A stretch of 64,000 bases of DNA, taken from contig NZ_MVDD01000017.1 of NCBI RefSeq assembly GCF_002843315.1, forward strand, positions 26,186 to 90,185, in the 5' to 3' direction. Positions 27,262-36,144 of this stretch are shown in pieces. The notes beneath the pieces were generated by a model that made no database searches, was not told where the DNA came from, and saw only the letters and a program-made list of their open reading frames with translations. A program made the translations under genes and the position numbers. This DNA is from Labilibaculum filiforme. Its GTDB lineage: Bacteria; Bacteroidota; Bacteroidia; Bacteroidales; Marinifilaceae. The stretch's first letter is position 1; every line of letters starts with the position of its first letter.

Positions 27262-28323
27262 TTGAGATTATTAGTAAGATGTACGTTGTGCTCGATTTGT
27301 TTGTTCGCTTTTTTTTCAATAAAAATTGTTTCTGCACAAGATTATAAGTTTTCTTTATTTGATCAGAATAGAACTTATTTTAACCCAGCTTTTACAGGTA
27401 TGGAAAAAGGTTTAATTCGCACTAATTTTGTTTATCGCAGACAATGGTTAAATTTTCCTGGAGAATTTAGTACGAAGCATTTTAATATTGATTGGAAGAA
27501 CTATAGTTCTAGTGGATTTGGTGTTTTTCTTTTGTCGGATATTGAGGGGGAATCGCTATTAACAACGAATTCGATTGGAGGACAGTACTCTTGGCGTGGA
27601 ACTTTAGATAAATATTCCGGGGCATTTTTTCAACTTGGATTAGCGGCTAGTTACAATGAGAAGAAAATAGATATCAGTAAGTTGACATTTAGTGATCAAT
27701 TGGATGAAATATATGGAAAAATTTATGGCAGTAGTTTTGTTGCAGATCAAAACAAACGAAACTATATTGATTTTTCGGTAGGTGGTTTAGTGAGTTTTCG
27801 TACTGAAGGTGTTTTTGGTAATGCTTTTACACATATAGTTGGTATTGCTTTTCATCATATTACTCAACCCAATGAATCATTTCAAGGACAAAAAGAGAAG
27901 ATGCCAATGAAGTTTACTATTCATGTACAAAGTGAATATGTAACCCAAGTTTTCAGTATTAATCGTCGGGATAAATTGAGTTTTATGCCTTGGGTATTAT
28001 ACGAGAAAAGAGGAGAAAGTGTATTGAATGATCAGGCAACCAATAGTATGAATATAGGAATTGATATTACTTCAGATCCTGCGGTAATTGGTGTATCCTA
28101 TAAAAGTCATTTGAATGGACATTCTGATACGGATTATACTGCTTTGGTATTCAAGGCTGGAACTAAAATTTATGGGAGTAATAAAAATATTATTTATAGG
28201 ATGTTTTATGCCTACGAACTAGCGATTAATAATTATACTCGTTATACGCGAAATTCTCATGAAATTGGCCTTTCAGCAGATATTTATTTTAAGCGGAGGC
28301 GTAAGTGTATTAATCATTTTTAA
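27262..28323 (+). CDS. PorP/SprF-family T9SS outer-membrane protein
   Basis: A 353-residue predicted outer-membrane beta-barrel of the PorP/SprF family. After a signal peptide ending IVSAQ it has the diagnostic QDYKFSLFDQNRTYFNPAF and GLIRTNFVYRRQW segments, then alternating amphipathic strands to the C-terminus. Members accompany type IX secretion and often sit beside a type B cargo, here the divergent adhesin. The start is unusual. The frame is closed by a TAA at 27250-27252 and has no ATG before residue ~47, so TTG at 27262 (or ATT just before it) must initiate to keep the signal peptide. The C-terminus ends in a basic tail (KRRRKCINHF). Confidence 0.85.
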   Translation: MRLLVRCTLCSICLFAFFSIKIVSAQDYKFSLFDQNRTYFNPAFTGMEKGLIRTNFVYRRQWLNFPGEFSTKHFNIDWKNYSSSGFGVFLLSDIEGESLLTTNSIGGQYSWRGTLDKYSGAFFQLGLAASYNEKKIDISKLTFSDQLDEIYGKIYGSSFVADQNKRNYIDFSVGGLVSFRTEGVFGNAFTHIVGIAFHHITQPNESFQGQKEKMPMKFTIHVQSEYVTQVFSINRRDKLSFMPWVLYEKRGESVLNDQATNSMNIGIDITSDPAVIGVSYKSHLNGHSDTDYTALVFKAGTKIYGSNKNIIYRMFYAYELAINNYTRYTRNSHEIGLSADIYFKRRRKCINHF

Positions 28324-28398
28324 TTCGATTATTACGATTTTATAATGGGTTAAGAGCGATTGTTTGGAGTTTTTAGAATTAACTATTCACAAGAAGAT

Positions 28399-28437
28399 AA
28401 AAAATCCCGCTTCTGGATTTCCAAAGAGCGGGATTCT
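28399..28437 (-). terminator. Terminator of the leftward starch-utilisation arm
   Basis: On the minus strand AATCCCGCT pairs with AGCGGGATT (perfect 9-bp stem), followed by six T. It lies about 130 bp past the T9SS amylase stop. On the plus strand there is no T tract, so it does not serve the PorP gene well. Confidence 0.8.
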
Positions 28438-28567
28438 ATCTAATCTATGAAACTATATGAAACGTCCATGTATAAAGCTTTCTACACACAGGGAGATGAT
28501 TATTCCAGCATGGTAAGTTCCATATGACAACTAAAAATCAAATAATAATCATATGAAAAAAACGATT

Positions 28568-31500
28568 TTACTGTTTTATTACTTTTTTACTTAGTTGGGA
28601 ACCATCTTCCATTTCGAAAATTAAAATATAAGTTCCCTTAGCCAGATGATTCAAGTTTAAATCTGCAGATTCATTCGGCATATTTACAGCAGTAATTGCT
28701 TTACCTGATAAATTAAAAAGCTGTAATCGATTAACTTGTTTCAGATTTTCAAGATGAAGAATATCACGAACCGGATTTGGATACAGTCGTAACTCTTTAT
28801 TTAAAACATCATTAATTCCTGTCGAATAAGCAATTTCCTCACTGTATGAGCTGTAAACGATATTACCCGTTAGTAATTCTCCTGTTAATGCTACTGGAGT
28901 TACAGAGAAACGAACATAGTTGGCACGGTCGTTACTTGTTAGGGTATAAGTTAAATCAGTTGCCCCAGTTATTGAAACTTCATTTGTGCCATTTGAATCA
29001 TCAGAACGATACCATTGGAAAATGGAAGTTCCTTCCAAATCATTATTTACATCTGTGTAAGTATAATTAGCAGTTAAGGTTTCATCCTCTCGAAAAGTTC
29101 CACTTATGCTTATGTTTGAAGCTGCAGGTGCTGTTTTTACATCGGGTTTAGATAGTTGTTTTGTAGTATAGATGTGATATTCTCCTGCTTTTAAATCGAT
29201 AAATGCGTTCGCATCAGTTACGGTAATTTCCTGCCCGGTGAAGTAATCGTACCAAGTACCTGTTTTACTGAAATTAGGATCGATACTTCTTAGTTTTAGA
29301 TCGAAATTACCGATTACTCTAACATCCATATCAGTATGGTTGATTTCGATACTTTTTAAAACAGTACTCGTTTTTAAAGTGAAATCTTCCGATTCGAAGG
29401 CAACTTCCTCTTTTTTCAGCTTTATTAGTGCCGAAAATACTTCGTATAGTCTTTTTCGGTTCGGATCGTCTTGATATTCCCAATGAATTGGTTTTTTACC
29501 AACTCTGCCATTTTCATCAATCGAGACATCGTAACCCAATTCGCCAAATTGCCAAACCATTTTTGGTCCTGGAACAGTAAAGAAGAAAGTTGCGGCCGCC
29601 TCCACTCTCGATAGGGCAGTAGTTAGATTGGTTACATCATAAGTATTTAAAGAAGCTCCGTAGGTAAGATTGCGATACATCATACGTTCTTCGTCGTGAC
29701 TTTCCATATAATTTACTAACTGAGGACCAATCCATTCTCTTTCTTTCCAGGAAGTGTAGCTAAAATCAGAGGTATATCCCATAGAAGCTTCGCTGTACTC
29801 GTGGTTGGCGTTTCCCCAAAGCAGGATGCCATGTGCAGCCAATTCTTTTTCTTCAGGGTTATCCGATAAATGCTCGAATATTACTACAGCATCCGATTTA
29901 ACGTTCCAAATTGCAGTAGACATACGTTTTAATATATCAACACGTTCTTGGTCGTATTGTCCTCCCCAAGGGTCTGTTGAGTTGCTGTGTGGTGTATTCG
30001 AAAATCCTTTGGTGAAATCGAAACGGAACCCATCAATGTGGTATTCGTTTATCCAGTAAGCATTTATTCTGTCTACTAATTTTTTGGTTTCAGTGCTTGT
30101 GTGATCGATATCGTACCCCCATTGTGCATCTGGGTTTTCAAAATTGCTTGTGACATTGTACCATGGATTATCTGCTGTTGGCTTAGAACCATCAAAGTAC
30201 ATGCGTAAGAATGGCGATTGTCCGTAGGTATGATTTAATACCATATCCATGTAAACAGCTATTCCTCTACTGTGACATTCGTCGATAAAGGCTTTGTAAT
30301 CATTTTTTGTTCCGTAGGCTTTATCTGGAGCAAAATAAAAGGAGGGATTGTATCCCCAAGAATCGTTTCCTTCAAATTCGTTAAAAGGCATTAATTCAAT
30401 TACATTAACTCCAAGTCTTTCTAAGTAATCTAATGTGTCTCGAACTGTTTTAATTGCTCCAGTTGCCACAAAATCGCGTACATGTAATTCGTACACTACC
30501 AAATCTTCTTTTTTTGGAGCAGTAAATTGAGAATCGGACCAAGCAAATGTAGTTTGAGCAGTTTGAAAAACACTGGCTATTTCACTTGTTTTACTAGCAG
30601 GGTAGGCTATAAGATTTGGATAGGTAGTGCTGGAAATGTACTGGTCATTCCAAGGATCAAGGACTTTATCGGCATATGGATCTGCAATTTTAGTAGTTCC
30701 ATCAATCACATATTGAAAAATGTATTCTTTTCCCGCAGTAAGATTGTTGATAGTAATCCAGAAATGGTCGCCATCTTTATTCATTAGGTAGTTGTTATCG
30801 TAATTCCAATCATTAAAATCACCAATAACAAACACATATTCTTTATTTGGAGCGTATAGCGATAGGGTAACTGTATTGTTGTCGATGTAATTAATTCCAT
30901 CGTTAATGCCTGCAGGTTTTGTTGCTATTGGGGTGTCTTCACGAAGAACGATATTTACAGTATCTCTTGCTACTTCTGATCCTGCTGTTGCTACAGCAAT
31001 TAATTGATGCGATCCAGCTGCATAATTTGTGTACGAATAGTTTAATTCTGTTTCAGTTGTACTGTGCATGCTAGTATTATCAATAAAAAGTTCCAGATTT
31101 TCACTTGCTTCTGAATTGATTGTAATTAATACAGACTTATTTTTTTCAAAAACACTGTTGTTAGTTGGTTTGGTAAATTCAACATTTAGACCACCTTCGC
31201 TGATATCAACAAATATGTCTGTTCCTCCCTCGTCTTTGCCTTCTTTCGAATTGTCGGCACTGCGAAAAACGAAAGCCATTTTTACTATTTTCTCACCACT
31301 TGCTACGCCGTAATATTCGCGAATGCTTGGTGTAATACTTAATTCCCACTTGTTATTTCCAAGTGATGTTAGTTTATATTTTTCGCTATTGTCACCCCAG
31401 GATGGAGCATATTTCCAATCAGCATTAGAAGAGCTTTGATCGGTTATTACACCTGTATGAGCATACACATCGCCGGTGTAATCTTTCAATCCAGCGGTTC

Positions 31501-31636
31501 CTAATGAAGCATCAAAGGTTATTGTAACAGCTTTATCTTCGGTAGGAAAGTTTGGACTTGTACTGATAATCTGTCCGGTACCTACTGAAGGTATCAGTAG
31601 CAGAAAAGATAGGAGATATGTGTATAGTTTATTCAT
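28568..31636 (-). CDS. Secreted GH13 alpha-amylase with CBM48-like module and T9SS type A sorting domain
   Basis: A 1022-residue extracellular starch-degrading enzyme. The ATG at 31636 is preferred over an ATG seven codons upstream because MNKLYTYLLSFLLLIPSVGTG is a clean signal peptide. The N-terminal region (about 22-240) is beta-rich, probably starch-binding (YAHTGVIT). A CBM48-like module follows (VFVIGDFNDWN), then a GH13 TIM barrel with MDMVLNH, nucleophile D540 in GFRFDFTKG, acid/base E588 in VIFEHLSD and D648 in ESHDEE. An Ig-like domain and a type A sorting domain (LRLYPNPVRDILHL ... KGTYILIFE ... KKVIKQ) end the chain. It takes the place SusG has in Bacteroides, but reaches the surface through T9SS rather than as a lipoprotein. 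It is the last gene of the leftward arm, behind an internal terminator. Confidence 0.92.
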   Translation of the reverse strand: MNKLYTYLLSFLLLIPSVGTGQIISTSPNFPTEDKAVTITFDASLGTAGLKDYTGDVYAHTGVITDQSSSNADWKYAPSWGDNSEKYKLTSLGNNKWELSITPSIREYYGVASGEKIVKMAFVFRSADNSKEGKDEGGTDIFVDISEGGLNVEFTKPTNNSVFEKNKSVLITINSEASENLELFIDNTSMHSTTETELNYSYTNYAAGSHQLIAVATAGSEVARDTVNIVLREDTPIATKPAGINDGINYIDNNTVTLSLYAPNKEYVFVIGDFNDWNYDNNYLMNKDGDHFWITINNLTAGKEYIFQYVIDGTTKIADPYADKVLDPWNDQYISSTTYPNLIAYPASKTSEIASVFQTAQTTFAWSDSQFTAPKKEDLVVYELHVRDFVATGAIKTVRDTLDYLERLGVNVIELMPFNEFEGNDSWGYNPSFYFAPDKAYGTKNDYKAFIDECHSRGIAVYMDMVLNHTYGQSPFLRMYFDGSKPTADNPWYNVTSNFENPDAQWGYDIDHTSTETKKLVDRINAYWINEYHIDGFRFDFTKGFSNTPHSNSTDPWGGQYDQERVDILKRMSTAIWNVKSDAVVIFEHLSDNPEEKELAAHGILLWGNANHEYSEASMGYTSDFSYTSWKEREWIGPQLVNYMESHDEERMMYRNLTYGASLNTYDVTNLTTALSRVEAAATFFFTVPGPKMVWQFGELGYDVSIDENGRVGKKPIHWEYQDDPNRKRLYEVFSALIKLKKEEVAFESEDFTLKTSTVLKSIEINHTDMDVRVIGNFDLKLRSIDPNFSKTGTWYDYFTGQEITVTDANAFIDLKAGEYHIYTTKQLSKPDVKTAPAASNISISGTFREDETLTANYTYTDVNNDLEGTSIFQWYRSDDSNGTNEVSITGATDLTYTLTSNDRANYVRFSVTPVALTGELLTGNIVYSSYSEEIAYSTGINDVLNKELRLYPNPVRDILHLENLKQVNRLQLFNLSGKAITAVNMPNESADLNLNHLAKGTYILIFEMEDGSQLSKKVIKQ

Positions 31637-31702
31637 AATTAATTTGTGTTTGATCAAATACTTTACTCGTAAGGAGAGTGTTAGGTACTTTTTTTATAAA
31701 AC

Positions 31703-31736
31703 TAAAAAAAAAGCCGCCCTCCAAGGACGGCTTTTT
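31703..31736 (-). terminator. Terminator between the SusF-like gene and the amylase gene
   Basis: AAGCCGTCC / GGGCGGCTT forms a compact hairpin followed by nine T on the minus strand. It lies 21 bp past the SusF-like stop and 67 bp before the amylase start. It could cap the susCDEF transcript and limit read-through into the amylase gene. A perfect palindrome, TTTGATCAAA, at 31649-31658 lies just before the amylase ATG. Confidence 0.8.
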
Positions 31737-31756
31737 AGGTTTTTATTTAGTTGGAA

Positions 31757-33349
31757 CTATTCAAATACTCCGGTTCCAGTAGTAAAGTTAAGTTTAACTT
31801 TTTGATCTGTAAGGATAGGAGCACCAGCTAAATCATTTCCTGCGCCTCGGTATTCAATTTGTCCCGATAACACGCTAAATTCAGCTTGCCACCAATCAAC
31901 AGAATTTCCTTCTGTATTGGTTAAAGAAGTAGCAGTTACATACATTCTTGCATTATCGTCAGCAACAGTAGCGGGTGAAGTAAGAACCTTCGCATCTGTA
32001 GCATCTGGAGTAAATAAGAATTCACCACCATTCCAATTTCCAAATGCACTTCCTTGTGCATAAATCACTGGGTCGGTTATTTGGATGGTATTGGTGAAAA
32101 GATTGACAACAATCATTTTGTAACCTTCGGCTCCACTTGGTATGTTACTTCCACCTTTGTTCCAAACGCCATTCGCATCTGCAGTACCTCCTGATTCTCC
32201 AAATTCAGTACCATTCCAATCTCTTACTGAGTTGAACTTCAATTCAGAATCAGCATCAAACCATGCTATTCTCCAGAAAAGGTGAGGATTACTGTGTACA
32301 GGAATCATTTCAAGTACTGCATCATCAGACCAATTCCAACCAGGAACAAAACTACCATTGATGTATAAGTTAGTAGGATAGGTTGAAAAGGCAACATTTG
32401 CTCCATAAGCAACACCTTCGCTGTTAATGGCATAAGCTCTTGCGTAATAGGTAGTACTTGTTTCTAAACCAGTAATATCTACTGTAAACTCACCAGTTGT
32501 ACCAGCATTAGTAACTTTATCATTGTCGATTGTTGGACTTTCGCTTGTACTAAAGCAAATTCCTCTTTCTGTAATTGCAGTACCTCCGTCGTAAGTTACA
32601 TTTCCAGCAACTTTAGCAGTGGTCGACAATGCAGTTACATCTCCTGTTTCTACACTTGCAATTCCAATAAGAGTAGTAAATGTAATTTGAGGACTATATA
32701 CTGTAGCAATAGAATTTGTTGCATAGGCTCTTGCATAATAGACTGTTTTTGCTTTTAAGTCTGTTAATGCACTAGTGTATTCACTCATTCCTTCACCTTC
32801 ATCTGTAAGCGAACTTTCTACAGTTGGGTTTTCTTCAGTACTCCAACAAATTCCTTTGGCTGTAATTGTTGCTTTCCCATCGTAAGTTACTTCTCCTGTA
32901 ATGCTTGCAGTAATTGCAGTTATATTTGCAGCAACATTAGAGATGATAACTGTTGGTTCATGAGCTAATGTTGTGAATACATCATCTTCACCATACATTG
33001 TAGTGCCATTATCCATAATAACATATGCTCTGTAATGGTATACGGTTAGGTGTTCCAATCCATCAACGGTAACCCAATAAACGGCATTTTCTACGGTATC
33101 AGCTATTTTTTTCGAATCTGCTGTAGTCGGATCTGCAGTAACACCCCAAACAACACCATATTCTGCTATGCCATCGCCTTCTGCAACAACAATTCCACTT
33201 AATTCCGCAGAGGTAGATGTTATGCCATCCTTTTTCCAGGTTGCCATTTCGGCATCCAATTTAACCAGATCATCTTTATCACACCCAACTATTAAAAACA
33301 GCGAGGCAAATAAGAGAACGGTGATTCTGAAAAATATATTTTTTTTCAT
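31757..33349 (-). CDS. SusF-like outer-membrane starch-binding lipoprotein with three FN3-like modules
   Basis: A 530-residue lipoprotein: a signal with lipobox FLIVGC (Cys at ~23) anchors it to the outer membrane. Three Ig/FN3-like modules follow (about residues 35-125, 126-222, 223-312), each with a GICW/GVVW turn and a YYARAYA strand (YHYRAYVIMDNG, YYARAYATNS, YYARAYAINS). The last two domains (about 313-420 and 421-530) resemble SusE/SusF carbohydrate-binding modules, with Trp-rich segments (FVPGWNWSDDAVL, AFGNWNGGEF, WWQAEF). It probably holds starch at the surface for SusC/SusD import. The gene is 98 bp downstream of the SusE-like gene in the same operon. The FN3-like stalk may extend the binding domains away from the membrane. 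Confidence 0.82.
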   Translation of the reverse strand: MKKNIFFRITVLLFASLFLIVGCDKDDLVKLDAEMATWKKDGITSTSAELSGIVVAEGDGIAEYGVVWGVTADPTTADSKKIADTVENAVYWVTVDGLEHLTVYHYRAYVIMDNGTTMYGEDDVFTTLAHEPTVIISNVAANITAITASITGEVTYDGKATITAKGICWSTEENPTVESSLTDEGEGMSEYTSALTDLKAKTVYYARAYATNSIATVYSPQITFTTLIGIASVETGDVTALSTTAKVAGNVTYDGGTAITERGICFSTSESPTIDNDKVTNAGTTGEFTVDITGLETSTTYYARAYAINSEGVAYGANVAFSTYPTNLYINGSFVPGWNWSDDAVLEMIPVHSNPHLFWRIAWFDADSELKFNSVRDWNGTEFGESGGTADANGVWNKGGSNIPSGAEGYKMIVVNLFTNTIQITDPVIYAQGSAFGNWNGGEFLFTPDATDAKVLTSPATVADDNARMYVTATSLTNTEGNSVDWWQAEFSVLSGQIEYRGAGNDLAGAPILTDQKVKLNFTTGTGVFE

Positions 33350-33447
33350 ATTGATATATTTTGTACTAATATTTATTAATTATTGAATTAACTCAGTAAC
33401 CATTTGGGGTGCATTAATCGACTGCACCCCGTGGTTTATTTTATGTA

Positions 33448-34491
33448 TTAATTCTTAACAACTGTTGCAACAGATCCTGCAATATTTAATTTGATGGTGT
33501 AATTACCGGCTCCGTCAGATACAGGAATATTTTTTCCTCCTTGACTTAATTGTACCGTTTTATTGTCATCATCATAATTATCAGTACTACCGTCAGCTGT
33601 TCCATTTCCTCCAAGATTCCATGCCCATCCGTCGTTTAATCTAAATTTAAAGTTACCATTCGTTAAATCGGCAGTAATTTCCCAAGTGCGATCAACGGAA
33701 TTATAATCCATTTTAGTATCTGGAGTATTCCATCCATTTGGAGTGGCATCACCAACAAGACCAATATTATACGCTTCCATAGTATAGGAAAGATCATTGG
33801 TGTTAGCGGTAAAAATATACCAACCAGCATCGGCAACAGTAATTACGGTACCATCTACAGCAAGACCGCTAGTTCCGGCTCCGTAGGTAATTGCATTATC
33901 AGGATCTAGTAAAGTAAATGCATCACCAGCATCAAATTTTACATATCCTTCGTAAATGCCATCGCTACCTGGCGATTTGATTTTTTGAGGATCTTTTCCA
34001 TCAATAAGTACATCCAAACGAAGTAATCCAAAAATGGTAGCTGCTCCATTTACAGTCTCTGAATAATAAACAAGGTCATCAACTCCAAGACCCGCATCGG
34101 CTTCTAATACACATCTAATTCTAAAGTCAACTGATGAAGTTTGATCTTCTGGAAAACCATCTAGTAAGATTGTATTTAATTGATTTACACTTAATTCAAT
34201 ATCATTACATGTAATTCCATTATAAATTTGAGTAACATTTTCGAAATTGTTGCCCGCAGGACATGCTTCTAAAAAATAGCTTGCTGAAGCAGTAAAGCCT
34301 GGATTTACAGGAGTACATGCAAAAATTAATTTATCAGTTCCGTTAGCTCTTACCAAAGTTAAATCCGGTAATGAGATTGTTGGAGTTATTACGTTCTCAG
34401 ATAGTACAATCTGATCTCCGTCTTCATCACAACTCGTGAAGAAGCCTAAAACCCCAACTAATGCAAATAATAATATATAATATTTTTTCAT
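33448..34491 (-). CDS. SusE-like outer-membrane starch-binding lipoprotein
   Basis: A 347-residue lipoprotein. The ATG at 34491 is chosen over an upstream frame start because MKKYYILLFALVGVLGFFTSC is a complete lipoprotein signal with Cys at residue 21. The N-terminal domain is a SusE-type Ig-like module (LTLVRANGTDKLIFACTPV ... YFLEACPAG). The C-terminal half carries two binding modules, the last with IGLVGDATPNGWNTPD, WEITADLTNGNFKFRLNDGW and WNLGGNG, typical of SusE/SusF. It presumably binds maltooligosaccharides next to SusCD. It starts 19 bp after the susD stop. Confidence 0.85.
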   Translation of the reverse strand: MKKYYILLFALVGVLGFFTSCDEDGDQIVLSENVITPTISLPDLTLVRANGTDKLIFACTPVNPGFTASASYFLEACPAGNNFENVTQIYNGITCNDIELSVNQLNTILLDGFPEDQTSSVDFRIRCVLEADAGLGVDDLVYYSETVNGAATIFGLLRLDVLIDGKDPQKIKSPGSDGIYEGYVKFDAGDAFTLLDPDNAITYGAGTSGLAVDGTVITVADAGWYIFTANTNDLSYTMEAYNIGLVGDATPNGWNTPDTKMDYNSVDRTWEITADLTNGNFKFRLNDGWAWNLGGNGTADGSTDNYDDDNKTVQLSQGGKNIPVSDGAGNYTIKLNIAGSVATVVKN

Positions 34492-34510
34492 CTTTTTTGG
34501 TTTTAAATGA

Positions 34511-36130
34511 TTAGTAACCATCATTTTGCTTAATGTTAGGATTAGCTGATATTTCATCACCTGGTATTGGGAAAATATTCAAATGATTACTTGTGCTGGT
34601 TCCATTAAATGTTCCACCTTTCCACTGCCAGTTATAAGCACCTCCGGTGAACTTACCAAAACGAATTAAATCAGTACGTCTTTGTCCTTCGTAGTAAAAT
34701 TCTCTTGCTCTTTCATCTAAAATGAAATCAGCATCTACATCACTAGCTAAAATATTACCACTATCATCTCCATATGCTCTTTCACGAATCATATTAATAT
34801 CCGCAACAACAGCAGCAGTAGCACCACTTGTATTAAATAAGGCTTCAGCTCTCATTAAGTAAGCATCTGCTAAACGAAATACAGGGAAATCAGTAGAAGC
34901 AAAAGTTGGACTATAGTTGTCTGCTTGCGTTCCATCATGATTTTTAGCAGTAAATTTATAAACACCTACACCAAAGTCTCCACTTGAAGATGGGGTTGGA
35001 ATATTTATAGATCGTTTTTGACGTAAGAAAATCCTTCCATCTGGACTCTGAGCAAAAATAGTATCCGTTGCTGGTACTGGATTGTTTCCATATACAACTA
35101 AGGTATCCACTAAAATATTCATTAAATCTTTTCTTGCTCTGTTTCCATTCCAGTTAGTGTTAGAGGTCAATCCATGGTAATCTTCTGCACGAATATATGT
35201 TGCATCACTTGAAGATTCGATAATGAAAGTGATTCCACCATTACCTTGGGTGTTAATTCCATCTTCGGCAAATGCAAATATCATTTCATTGTTACCATGA
35301 CCACGATCATTGTCAGCACTAAAGTTTTGTCTGTAATCAGTAGCTAAACTATATTGAGGACTGGCAATTACTTTATCACAATAAGTTTTACATTCTTCCC
35401 ATTGAGCGGTTCCAGTATAAACCTCAGCATTTAAATAAGTTTTAGCAAGTAACATCCAACATGCACCTTTATCAGCTTGCGGATAACTAGATCCTGGTTC
35501 TCCCAAATCGGGTTCAATTGCTTTTAGTTCATCAACAATAAACGTAAATAAGTCTGCGCGTTGAATTTGTTCTGGGAAATATTTTCCAACACCATCTTCT
35601 TCTGTAGTAAAAGGAGGGTTTGCAAATAAATCCATTAGCCAATAGTAAGCCAAAGCTCTTAAATATCTTGCTTCAGCACGATATTGGATGATATCTGGTT
35701 CTGTACTACCTGCAGTTACATTTAAAAAGTCGTTAGCATAGGTTACACTTAAACTTAAACGTTGGTAAACTGCTGTAAGGAATGGATTTTGTGCACTCCA
35801 GTTTTGAGTATTTAAATCTGAAATACCAACATCACCCCAGGCACAAATACCTTCATCTGTTGTAATGGTCTGCAGATTCCAAAGGGCTCTCATGGTAATA
35901 AAGAAACCATCATCACTAGAGGTTATGTCGGCATCACCATCGCCTTGACCAGAGATAATAAAACTTGCATAGAGTTTAGCCAAGGTTTGTTCCATGTAAG
36001 CTGGATCATCGCCAAGATTTCCTGCCAAAATTTTATTAGGATCTGTTGGCTTCACGTCCAAATCATCTACACAAGATGTATACACCATTGCAGAGATAAG
36101 GAGACTGAATATTATATATATTTTCTTCAT
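34511..36130 (-). CDS. susD: SusD/RagB-family glycan-binding lipoprotein
   Basis: A 539-residue outer-membrane lipoprotein with lipobox MVYTSC (Cys at ~20), then the SusD-type TPR-rich fold. Diagnostic features are DDLDVKPTDPNKIL near the N-terminus, the YRAEARYLRALAYYWLMDLF helix, and the C-terminal region with AEALFNTSGATAAV, INMIRERAY, ILDERAREFYYEGQRRTDLIRFG and FPIPGDEISANPNIKQN. SusD caps the SusC barrel and binds the oligosaccharide. It is 14 bp downstream of susC. The starch specificity is inferred from the amylase-rich neighbourhood. Confidence 0.93.
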   Translation of the reverse strand: MKKIYIIFSLLISAMVYTSCVDDLDVKPTDPNKILAGNLGDDPAYMEQTLAKLYASFIISGQGDGDADITSSDDGFFITMRALWNLQTITTDEGICAWGDVGISDLNTQNWSAQNPFLTAVYQRLSLSVTYANDFLNVTAGSTEPDIIQYRAEARYLRALAYYWLMDLFANPPFTTEEDGVGKYFPEQIQRADLFTFIVDELKAIEPDLGEPGSSYPQADKGACWMLLAKTYLNAEVYTGTAQWEECKTYCDKVIASPQYSLATDYRQNFSADNDRGHGNNEMIFAFAEDGINTQGNGGITFIIESSSDATYIRAEDYHGLTSNTNWNGNRARKDLMNILVDTLVVYGNNPVPATDTIFAQSPDGRIFLRQKRSINIPTPSSSGDFGVGVYKFTAKNHDGTQADNYSPTFASTDFPVFRLADAYLMRAEALFNTSGATAAVVADINMIRERAYGDDSGNILASDVDADFILDERAREFYYEGQRRTDLIRFGKFTGGAYNWQWKGGTFNGTSTSNHLNIFPIPGDEISANPNIKQNDGY

Positions 36131-36144
36131 CTGTAATTGTATTT

